Source: Mycolicibacterium gilvum (GTDB lineage: Bacteria; Actinomycetota; Actinomycetes; Mycobacteriales; Mycobacteriaceae). Taken from it: 64,000 nucleotides of DNA. Below the pieces are notes generated by a model. It had not been told where the DNA came from, made no database searches, and saw nothing but the letters and a program-made list of their open reading frames with translations. Numbering within the stretch: position 1 is the first letter of the stretch; every line of letters begins with the position of its first letter. The translations under genes were made by a program, and so were the position numbers. The DNA lies in assembly GCF_900454025.1 (NCBI RefSeq), contig NZ_UGQM01000001.1, positions 5,394,001 through 5,458,000 on the forward strand, written 5' to 3'. Positions 26,431 to 33,723 of the stretch are shown here, one piece after another.

Positions 26431-28097
26431 GCGTCTTTCCTCACTCTCGAGGCTGCGCGCTTAGGCGGTACCTTCCCGACGCCCACGTCCAGGATGTCGG
26501 CTTTGACGTCAGACCGCGTTGGCAGGGCGCCTGCGCTTTTTCGGCCCTGGGCTACCTTGGCCTTGCGGCCCTGGGCAACCTTGGCCACATTCGAGCCGTT
26601 TTGGGCGTGTTCGGTTGGGTGGTGCTCAGTTCGTGCGGTTGTCGGGGTCGTTACATAATCACCCATGTCGACCTTGGACAGTGCGCGCTTGAACTGGGTG
26701 GCGAAACCGGGGTACATGGTGCCGTTGTATCCGTCATTCGTGAGGTACCAGCTCTTGCAACCCGAATTCCAAGTCGTACTTCCCAACCGCTGCTGTACCT
26801 CGCCGTGGTAATTATTTTGCCGATCTTCGCGGACCTCGAGCGTACTGAGATCATTCGCGATGATCGCGCCGATGGCTTTGACGATGTAGTTGATCTCGGC
26901 CTCCATGTACACGAGGGCCGAGTTATGGCCGGGCCCTGAATTTGGTCCGAAGGTGAAGAAAAGATTGGGATAGCCTGCGACGGTGACGCTCCGGTACGCA
27001 TAGGCGCCCTGGGACCACTCGTCGGAGAGCTCACGACCATGCGCGCCTCGGATGGGAAAAGGTGTGCCAGCCTTGCATACATCGAAGCCGGTGGCGAAGA
27101 CGATGCAGTCCAGTTCGTGTTCGATGCCATCTGCGGTCCGTATGCCATTCGGCGACAGGGTCGCGATCGGCCATGAGACGAGCTTGCAGTTGTCGCGCTG
27201 AAGAGCGGGGTAGTAATCGCTGCTCATCAGCATCCGTTTGCAGCCGGCACGGAAGTTCGGCGTCAGCTGGCGCCTGAGCCAAGTATCCGATACCTGCCTC
27301 CGCAAATTCGCCTTCGCCAGTAGCTGGATGCCAGTGGTGACCGGGGTATCCCAGACCATGCCGACGGCCATGAGCTCGTGGCCCCAAAACCACGCCTGCC
27401 GTCCGACGTTCTGCACGCGAGGCAAGCGACGAAACGCCGTCCGCACCCACTGCGGATGGGAGAAGTCGGGCCGAGGGAGGACCCAGCCGGGGGTGCGTTG
27501 GAAGACCTTGACCGACCGCGCAGTCTTCACCAGTTCGGGAATGATCTGAACAGCGCTGGCTCCGGTGCCGATCACGGCGACACGTTTGTCGCTCATGTCG
27601 TAGTCGTGATCCCAACGCGCACTGTGGATCTTGTGACCATCGAAGGTGTCCAGTCCGCGGATGTCCGGCAGGCTCGCATTCGCCAGCGGCCCACTGGCCA
27701 TCACTGCGGTGCGCGCCGTGAACTGCGAGCCGTCAGCTGTCTGCGCCGTCCACAGTGCGCTTTCCTCGTCGAACTCCAGACCGGTGACGTTCACTCCGAA
27801 CCGGATGAAACGCGACAGCGAGTACTTGTCGACCATCGTCTTGATGTAGCCGAGGATCTCGGCGCTGCCCGAATACGCGCGGGACCAGTCCGGATTTTGC
27901 TCGAACCCGTAGGAATAGAGCAGCGACGGGATGTCGCACGCCGCGCCGGGATAGGTGTTGTCCCGCCAGGTACCACCCACCTCGTCGGCACGTTCAAGGA
28001 CAACGAAATCGTCGATACCCTGTTGTAGCAACCGGATTGCGGTTCCCAGGCCGGCGAAACCCGCACCGACGATCAAGACGGTCGTGGTGTCGCTCAT
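26427..28097 (-). CDS. flavoprotein monooxygenase, Baeyer-Villiger type (copy 3), with repeat-bearing tail
   Basis: This 556 aa paralogue has VLIVGAGFAGLGTAIRLL, VGGTWRDNTYPGAACDIPS, fingerprint FDGHKIHSARW and VAVIGTGASAVQIIPE. The enzyme core ends at about residue 480 (GFATQFKRALSKVDMGDY). A further low-complexity, basic tail of about 75 residues follows, containing a doubled AKVAQGRK from a 24-bp tandem repeat. ATG 28097 (MSDTTTVLI) is chosen over an upstream start because it overlaps the stop of the diiron-like gene by 4 bp. Confidence 0.92.
   Translation of the reverse strand: MSDTTTVLIVGAGFAGLGTAIRLLQQGIDDFVVLERADEVGGTWRDNTYPGAACDIPSLLYSYGFEQNPDWSRAYSGSAEILGYIKTMVDKYSLSRFIRFGVNVTGLEFDEESALWTAQTADGSQFTARTAVMASGPLANASLPDIRGLDTFDGHKIHSARWDHDYDMSDKRVAVIGTGASAVQIIPELVKTARSVKVFQRTPGWVLPRPDFSHPQWVRTAFRRLPRVQNVGRQAWFWGHELMAVGMVWDTPVTTGIQLLAKANLRRQVSDTWLRRQLTPNFRAGCKRMLMSSDYYPALQRDNCKLVSWPIATLSPNGIRTADGIEHELDCIVFATGFDVCKAGTPFPIRGAHGRELSDEWSQGAYAYRSVTVAGYPNLFFTFGPNSGPGHNSALVYMEAEINYIVKAIGAIIANDLSTLEVREDRQNNYHGEVQQRLGSTTWNSGCKSWYLTNDGYNGTMYPGFATQFKRALSKVDMGDYVTTPTTARTEHHPTEHAQNGSNVAKVAQGRKAKVAQGRKSAGALPTRSDVKADILDVGVGKVPPKRAASRVRKDA
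26542..26589. repeat. 24-bp tandem direct repeat inside monooxygenase copy 3
   Basis: Two adjacent 24-bp units (26542-26565 and 26566-26589) both begin with CGGCCCTGGGC and differ at only a few positions. They encode the doubled AKVAQGRK in the C-terminal tail. The unit is a multiple of three, so copy-number change would keep the frame and change only tail length. Confidence 0.7.
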
Positions 28098-29017
28098 CTG
28101 GCCACCGGTTCGTAGGTCAGCTCTTCTGTCCACGTCGGTGACTTACCGAGCACCTCGGTGGGGAAGTGGTCGATCGCGGTACCCAGCCGCTGCGAAATGA
28201 AATGCAATGGCTGAGAACGCTTGATGCTGGCGGACATGTGAGCCTTCAAGATGTGGTAGCCCGGAACGCGGCGCGTGAACTCACTACGATCTCCGACGTT
28301 CTCGTACCGCATCACCGCGTTGTAGAGCTTCTCCTCCGACAATCCCATGGCGTTGAGATTGGTCAACATCCTGGTGAGCAACGGCACGTAGAGGACGCCG
28401 CCGAGAAGGATTCTCGGGTCGATGAGCGCCCCCATCGTCTGAGTCGCATGAATGCGCATGGGGCTGGCGCCGAGGTCGTTCAGAACCTGGAATCCCACTG
28501 CCAAGTGCCGCGATTCGTCGTTGTTGACCTTGTTGAAGACCTCGGCGCAGAGCGGATCCTGCACCTCGTCGAGAAGGAACTTGAGCAATGCTCCGTCGAG
28601 CGCAGTCTCCAAGGCTGGGATCGCCGCTCCGATCACCGTCAGCGGGAGGGCCTCGGCGTATCGGTCGATCCACTCGATGACCAGTCGAATATTCTTGTTC
28701 GGCACCGGGATTTCCCCTTCCTCGAGCATCCCCCACCGCTGCATGAGCGCCAGCTCCGCGTTGGCGTGCCGCTGCTCCTCGGCATGGAAATACCGGTAGA
28801 TGTCACCTAGAGCCTCGAACGGCGCTTTCGGCGCCATGGCGGCGAACGCGCGTGCACCGACGTGTTCTATCCACACCACGTCAGCCATGAACTGCTTCAG
28901 TTCGGGCCGCTGCTCATCAGTGATTTTATCGGCGCCCGGCGCATCCCAATCGATGTCGGCCAGCGCCCACTGCCGATTCTTGATCGTCTCGAGCATATCG
29001 CTGTATTTGAATGCCAT
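28094..29017 (-). CDS. ferritin-like diiron protein, possible oxygenase
   Basis: This 307 aa, mostly helical protein carries two ExxH-type iron motifs: Glu in VVWIEHVGARAF with E-E-Q-R-H in YFHAEEQRHANAEL, and Glu in IPALETALDG with D-E-S-R-H in KVNNDESRHLAVGFQ. This is the four-helix diiron layout of AurF/desaturase/ferritin-like oxidases. The ATG at 29015-29017 is 5 nt after AGGAGA, and its stop overlaps monooxygenase copy 3. It is the second gene of the operon. I infer that it adds a first oxidation (hydroxylation or desaturation) before ketone formation; it could also be a carrier or reductase-like partner. Confidence 0.75.
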   Translation of the reverse strand: MAFKYSDMLETIKNRQWALADIDWDAPGADKITDEQRPELKQFMADVVWIEHVGARAFAAMAPKAPFEALGDIYRYFHAEEQRHANAELALMQRWGMLEEGEIPVPNKNIRLVIEWIDRYAEALPLTVIGAAIPALETALDGALLKFLLDEVQDPLCAEVFNKVNNDESRHLAVGFQVLNDLGASPMRIHATQTMGALIDPRILLGGVLYVPLLTRMLTNLNAMGLSEEKLYNAVMRYENVGDRSEFTRRVPGYHILKAHMSASIKRSQPLHFISQRLGTAIDHFPTEVLGKSPTWTEELTYEPVAR

Positions 29018-29048
29018 TGGAGTCTCCTTTGTCTTTGTCTGGAATGAC

Positions 29049-29888
29049 TTAGCGCGCGATTCGCTCAACCAAACCGAGCGCACGGGTATACGTGGCAGGC
29101 ACTGCCCGCTTAAATAACCAGAGAATCTTCGCGTCGACTTGGGGTAGGACGTGCAACTGACCGCGATCGTTCGCGTCCAACGTTTTGCGCGCCACCGATT
29201 CCGCCGACACGCCGGTCCACTTCATCAAATTCGTTGCCAGCTTGGCGGCCGACTCCTCAATACCAGGGTTATCGACGATGTTGGTCTTGACAAATGTCGG
29301 GCACAGTACAGTCACCGCCACACCAGTACCACTCAGCTCGGCCGCCAAAGTCTCGGATAGCGAGAGCACGCCGGCCTTGCTGACGTTATAGGCACCCATC
29401 CGGGGCGCTGCTCCAAAACTTGCAGCCGATGCGACGTTGATAATTCCCCCGCTGCCCTTCGCACGAAGTCGCGGTACGAAGATCTCGCAGCCGTAAATCA
29501 CTCCCCACAAGTTGACTGAAAGTGTCGCTTCCCAGTCCCGCTTGGGCGTCGCGCCGATGACATTGCCACCGATTCCGATGCCCGCGTTGTTGATCACCAG
29601 GCTGGCTGCCGCGCCGAACCACTTCTCGGCGCTGTCGGCGAGTTCGCGGACCTGCTCTTCGTCCGTGACATCGCATGCGATGTCGAGCCCCTCGCCGCCG
29701 GCTTGGACGACGAGCCCGACCGTCTCCTTGGCACGCACCGGGTCGATGTCGGCACACACCACTCGTCCACCTCTACGGGCGAGCTCCACCGCGAAGGCAC
29801 GGCCAATTCCGCTGCCCGCTCCCGTTACGACCGCGTTGGCGCGGCGGCTCAGGCGAGGCGGTCTGTCCCACCTCAAGATATCCATCAC
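29049..29888 (-). CDS. short-chain dehydrogenase (SadH-like), first gene of the oxygenase operon
   Basis: This 279 aa SDR has VTGAGSGIGRAFAVEL, CADIDPVRA (Asp for NAD), CDVTDEEQV, NNAGIGIGG, Ser in NVASAASFG and YNVSKAGVLSL. A C-terminal extension (LPQVDAKILWLFKRAVPATYTRAL) is shared with SadH-type SDRs of the mymA operon. It would oxidise alcohols to ketones, the substrates of Baeyer-Villiger enzymes. Start is GTG 29888 or the adjacent ATG 29885; AAAGGA lies 7 nt before the former. It is divergent from the TetR at 30027. Confidence 0.88.
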   Translation of the reverse strand: MMDILRWDRPPRLSRRANAVVTGAGSGIGRAFAVELARRGGRVVCADIDPVRAKETVGLVVQAGGEGLDIACDVTDEEQVRELADSAEKWFGAAASLVINNAGIGIGGNVIGATPKRDWEATLSVNLWGVIYGCEIFVPRLRAKGSGGIINVASAASFGAAPRMGAYNVSKAGVLSLSETLAAELSGTGVAVTVLCPTFVKTNIVDNPGIEESAAKLATNLMKWTGVSAESVARKTLDANDRGQLHVLPQVDAKILWLFKRAVPATYTRALGLVERIAR

Positions 29889-29950
29889 TACTGAATCCTT
29901 TGCAGATTACGGCGACGCCTGACCTGTGAGACAAGCCGGCCTGCAGCCAT

Positions 29951-29989
29951 CTGGTGGCGGCGAACACAATTGTGGTCGCCTGCCACCAG
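29951..29989. promoter_or_regulatory. long palindromic operator between SDR operon and TetR
   Basis: CTGGTGGC at 29951-29958 is repeated inverted as GCCACCAG at 29982-29989. Between them GGCGA...TCGCC and CACAATTGTG extend the symmetry, giving a nearly continuous 39-bp inverted repeat around a central AATT. It lies in the 138-bp gap between the divergent genes and is the probable binding site of the TetR at 30027. Confidence 0.75.
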
Positions 29990-30026
29990 TTTGATGCGGC
30001 GCTCCTGCCTTTGTCAAGATGTATTC

Positions 30027-30668
30027 GTGCGGACAAAGGCAGCAAGGTGGGGCGGGCGTACTGGCGCCGAACGACGGGCTGACCGGCGGCGGCGCCTAGT
30101 GAACGCGGCGACGGAGATCTGGACGGAAAGCGGATGGGCTGCCGTGACAATGCGTGGGGTCTGCTCCAGAGCCGCGCTGAACGACCGATATTTCTACGAG
30201 GAGTTCAAGACGCGCGATGAGTTGCTCGTAGCAGCGTGGGACAACGTGCGGGACGAGATGCTCGGCGAGGTTTCGGCAACATTTGCCGAACGCGTCGGTC
30301 AACCACCGATCGAAACCATTCGCGCCGCAATCTCGATCGTTGTTCTCCGCATCGCGCAGGATGCCGGGCGAGCACAGATCCTGCTGACACAGCACGTCGG
30401 CAGTTCAACATTGCAAGATCGCCGAGCGGTGGCCTTGCAGGAAGCAACCCAGCTCGTCATGGCCGCCAGCAAGCCGCATCTGAAGCCTGACGCAGACGAA
30501 ATGGCTCTGCGTATGGACACGTTTGTAGCGGTCGGCGGCTTCGTCGAACTGATCAGCGCTTGGCACGCAGGACTACTGGTCGATGTAAGTCAGGTCGACA
30601 TCGTCGAACATACGAGTAGACTTGCTGAGACGCTGGCTCGCCGCTACGTGGTTGATAAGTTTGGCTAG
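30027..30668 (+). CDS. TetR-family regulator (paralogue A)
   Basis: This 213 aa protein has a TetR domain at RWGGRTGAERRADRRRRLVNAATEIW, SGWAAVTMRGVC and NDRYFYEEFKTRDELLVAAW. It starts at GTG 30027. By eye about three quarters or more of its residues match the protein at 50712-51353 over the full length, including QHVGSS-LQDRRAVALQEAT and VAVGGFVELI-AWHAGLL. It is divergent from the SDR/diiron/monooxygenase operon and separated from it by the 39-bp palindrome, so it is the likely regulator of that operon. Confidence 0.92.
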   Translation: MRTKAARWGGRTGAERRADRRRRLVNAATEIWTESGWAAVTMRGVCSRAALNDRYFYEEFKTRDELLVAAWDNVRDEMLGEVSATFAERVGQPPIETIRAAISIVVLRIAQDAGRAQILLTQHVGSSTLQDRRAVALQEATQLVMAASKPHLKPDADEMALRMDTFVAVGGFVELISAWHAGLLVDVSQVDIVEHTSRLAETLARRYVVDKFG

Positions 30669-30815
30669 CTGGTACTCCGGAGGCAATTTCCCGGTGGCGG
30701 AGGCTGCATTGGCCGCAGGGGTCGTGACACACCGTTGACTTACCTTAGAAACGGTGGAAGGTCCGTCTCGTCGACCTGCCAAGCCGACGCTCCTGCTGTC
30801 GAATGGCGGCTTCAC

Positions 30816-31994
30816 TCAGAGGCCAATCTGCTTGGCGATGATCTCCTTCATGATTTCGGTGGTGCCGCCCCCGATACCCAGGATGCGCGAATCGCGATAG
30901 TGCCTTTCGACCTCGGTCTCGCGTAGGTAGCCCATGCCACCGTATAGTTGGACGGCCGTGTCAACGGCGAGCGCGCAGGCCTCTACGGCTTGGTTCTTGG
31001 CCATCGAGACCATCCGCACGTCGGTGTCTCCGGCGACGATGCGGTCCACAGCGGCACGGGTGTACGTACGGGCGACGTCGACGGCCGTCGCGATATCGAC
31101 GATCTTGTGCCGCACCACCTGTCGGGTGGATAGCGGTCGACCGAAGGTTTCGCGCTTCTTCACCCAATCCAGCGTCAGGTCGAGGCAGCGCTGGGCCGTG
31201 GCGTAGCACTGGACGGCGATGAAAGCACGTTCGACCTGGAACTGTTGCATGATCTGCAGGAATCCGCTGCCTTCGGGGCCAACCAGATTGACCACCGGCA
31301 CGCGCACGTCGGTGAATCCGAGTTCGGCGGTATCGGAGCACAGCCAGCCCATCTTCTTCAGTGCCCGCGAGACCAAGAAACCCGTGGCGCCACGCTCCAC
31401 CACGAGCAGAGAAATCCCCGACGGGCCCGGGCCGCCGGTACGCACGGCGGTGGTCACGAAATCGGCGCGGACACCCGAGGTGATGAACAGCTTCGCACCG
31501 TTGACCACGTAGTGGTCGCCGTCGCGCCGTGCGGTAGTGCGGATGCCGGCGACGTCAGAACCGGTGTCGGGTTCGGTGATGCCAAGGCTGCCGATCTTCT
31601 CCCCGGCCAGGGTCGGCGCCACGAAGCTGCGGATCTGCTCGGGATCGCCCTGCGCGGCCATATGGGGCACTGCGATGTGATGCGTAAGTAGGCTGGCCAG
31701 TAAGCCCGACGAGCCGCCGGCCTCCATCACGGCCTCGGTGAGCAGCACCAGGTCGCGCAGGTCACCGCCGGAGCCACCGATCTCTTCGGCGAACCCGATG
31801 CCCAGCAACCCCGCTGCGGCTGCGCGGCGGTGGAGTTCTCTAGGGAGCTCTCCGGCGTCCTCCCAGTCTTGCAGGTGAGGAACGATCTCCTTCTGGGTGA
31901 ACGACATCGCGAGGTTGCGCAACGAGATGCGCTCGGGCGTCATCCACGGGTCGGCTGCGGCCGCCTCCGCTTCCCGCTGATCCGGCTGTTTCAT
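30816..31994 (-). CDS. acyl-CoA dehydrogenase (FadE family), divergent from the carboxylase operon
   Basis: The 392 aa protein shows ITEPDTGSDVAGIRTTARR, VNGAKLFITSGVRADFVTTAV, CSDTAELGFTDVRVP and QLYGGMGYLRETEVERHYRDSRILGIGGGTTEIMKEI. The GGGTTEI loop lacks the MCAD-type Glu. ATG 31994 follows GGAGC; upstream codons carry no family residues. It reads away from accD over a 106-bp gap that contains a GTTA-N8-TAAC site, so the two directions are probably co-controlled. AtuD-type citronellyl-CoA or branched-chain substrates are possible. Confidence 0.91.
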   Translation of the reverse strand: MKQPDQREAEAAAADPWMTPERISLRNLAMSFTQKEIVPHLQDWEDAGELPRELHRRAAAAGLLGIGFAEEIGGSGGDLRDLVLLTEAVMEAGGSSGLLASLLTHHIAVPHMAAQGDPEQIRSFVAPTLAGEKIGSLGITEPDTGSDVAGIRTTARRDGDHYVVNGAKLFITSGVRADFVTTAVRTGGPGPSGISLLVVERGATGFLVSRALKKMGWLCSDTAELGFTDVRVPVVNLVGPEGSGFLQIMQQFQVERAFIAVQCYATAQRCLDLTLDWVKKRETFGRPLSTRQVVRHKIVDIATAVDVARTYTRAAVDRIVAGDTDVRMVSMAKNQAVEACALAVDTAVQLYGGMGYLRETEVERHYRDSRILGIGGGTTEIMKEIIAKQIGL

Positions 31995-32062
31995 GTGAGT
32001 TGCTCCTGCTGTGATCACTCGGGGACGGCACGATTGCCACGTCGACCCCATTGTCGTCGAAT

Positions 32063-32078
32063 GTTAATGACCGATAAC
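32063..32078. promoter_or_regulatory. GTTA-N8-TAAC operator upstream of accD
   Basis: GTTA-ATGACCGA-TAAC lies 23-38 bp upstream of the accD start, in the gap shared with the divergent fadE. The surrounding TGTTAAT...TAACGT...TAGCG pattern reappears at 38725-38740 after the last gene of this operon. This points to one regulator with two sites. Confidence 0.65.
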
Positions 32079-32100
32079 GTAGCGTGTCAGGAGATCGACG

Positions 32101-33723
32101 TTGATGTCACCTGGAGGAAAGTTGATTGACGTCCTGCCCGACCGGGTCGACACCCGCGCGCCGGTATACCTCGAGAATCGCGAGGGACTCATCGCGCAGC
32201 TCCATGCGCTCGCCGAACAGCTGGCGCTGGCCAACGGTGGCGGCGGCGAGAAGTACGTCGCCCGGCACCGTAGCCGCGGCAAGATGCTGGCTCGGGAGCG
32301 CGTCGAGCTGCTCATCGACCCCGACACGGCCTTCCTGGAACTCTGTCCGTTCGCGGCGTGGGGCACGAAGTTTCCGGTGGGCGGCAGCGTTGTGGTCGGC
32401 ATCGGCATCGTCGAAGGCGTCGAGTCGATGATCATCGCGCACGACCCGACCGTGCGCGGCGGAGCCTCGAACCCCTACACCTTCCGAAAAGTGTTCCGGG
32501 GCATGGCAGTCGCCCGCGAGAACCGGCTGCCCATCATCAACGTCGTCGAGTCGGGCGGGGCGGACCTGCCCACGCAGGCCGAGATCTTCGTGCCCGGGGG
32601 CCAGCTATTCAACGACCTCACCCAGCACAGCGCGCAGGGCCTGCCGACACTGGCGCTGGTATTCGGTAACTCGACGGCAGGCGGCGCGTACATCCCCGGC
32701 ATGTGTGATTACGTGGTGATGGTCCGCAACCGGTCCAAGGTCTTCCTCGGTGGTCCGCCGCTGGTGAAGATGGCGACCGGCGAAGTGTCCGACGACGAGT
32801 CGCTCGGCGGCGCCGACATGCACGCCCGCACCTCCGGGCTGGCCGACTACATGGCCGAGGACGAGCAGGACGCCATCCGGATCGGGCGGCGCATCATGGC
32901 CAGACTGAACTGGCGCAAGCTCGGGCCCGGCCCGACACAGCCACCGACCCCCCCGCTGCGAGACCCCGACCAACTCCTCGGGATCGCTTCGGTGGACCCG
33001 AAGGTTCCCTTCGACCCACGTGATGTCATCGCCCGAATCGTGGACGGGTCCGCCTTCGACGAGTTCAAGCCGCTATACGGCACCTCGCTGGTCACCGGTT
33101 GGGCCTCGATCCACGGATACCCGGTAGGGATCCTTGCCAACGCGCGCGGAATCCTGTTCAGCGAGGAGGCGGAGAAGGCCGCCCAGTTTATTCAGCTGGC
33201 GAACCAGATCGACACGCCACTGGTGTTTCTGCAGAACACCACCGGCTACATGGTCGGCGCGGAGTACGAGCAGGGTGGCATCATCAAGGACGGCGCGAAG
33301 ATGATCAACGCCGTCTCCAACAGCGCTGTCCCACACCTGACGATCGTGATGGGCGCGTCCTACGGTGCGGGCAATTACGGGATGTGCGGGCGGTCCTACT
33401 TTCCCCGCTTCCTGTTCACCTGGCCCAACTCGCGTTCGGCCGTCATGGGCCCGGCCCAGCTCGCGGGCGTGCTGTCGATCGTGGCCCGCGAGTCGGCCGC
33501 CGACCGGGGGCTCCCGTTCGACGAGGAGGCCGACGCCCAGATGCGCGCTGCCGTCGAGGGCCAGATCGAGCGTGAGTCGTTGGCGCTGGCCAACAGCGGC
33601 AGGCTCTACGACGACGGGATCATCGACCCGCGCGACACCCGTACCGTTCTCGGGTTCTGCCTTTCCGTGGTCCACAACAGCGAGATCCGTGGCCAGCGTG
33701 GCTACGGCGTGTTCCGGATGTGA
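32101..33723 (+). CDS. acyl-CoA carboxylase beta subunit (carboxyltransferase, AccD2-like)
   Basis: This 540 aa carboxyltransferase has RHRSRGKMLARERVELLIDP, the first oxyanion site VESGGADLPTQ, GNSTAGGAYIPGMCDYVVMV, second-half FLQNTTGYMVGAEYEQGGIIKDGAKM and VMGASYGAGNYGMCGRSYFPRF. This is the MCC/GCC type, which carboxylates methylcrotonyl-, geranyl- or similar branched enoyl-CoA. AGGAGA lies 6 nt before TTG 32101 and 9 nt before ATG 32104. A second TTG at 32122 follows GGAGGA. The stop overlaps the accA GTG (GTGA). The accD-accA-fadE order matches M. tuberculosis Rv0974c-Rv0972c. Confidence 0.92.
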   Translation: MMSPGGKLIDVLPDRVDTRAPVYLENREGLIAQLHALAEQLALANGGGGEKYVARHRSRGKMLARERVELLIDPDTAFLELCPFAAWGTKFPVGGSVVVGIGIVEGVESMIIAHDPTVRGGASNPYTFRKVFRGMAVARENRLPIINVVESGGADLPTQAEIFVPGGQLFNDLTQHSAQGLPTLALVFGNSTAGGAYIPGMCDYVVMVRNRSKVFLGGPPLVKMATGEVSDDESLGGADMHARTSGLADYMAEDEQDAIRIGRRIMARLNWRKLGPGPTQPPTPPLRDPDQLLGIASVDPKVPFDPRDVIARIVDGSAFDEFKPLYGTSLVTGWASIHGYPVGILANARGILFSEEAEKAAQFIQLANQIDTPLVFLQNTTGYMVGAEYEQGGIIKDGAKMINAVSNSAVPHLTIVMGASYGAGNYGMCGRSYFPRFLFTWPNSRSAVMGPAQLAGVLSIVARESAADRGLPFDEEADAQMRAAVEGQIERESLALANSGRLYDDGIIDPRDTRTVLGFCLSVVHNSEIRGQRGYGVFRM

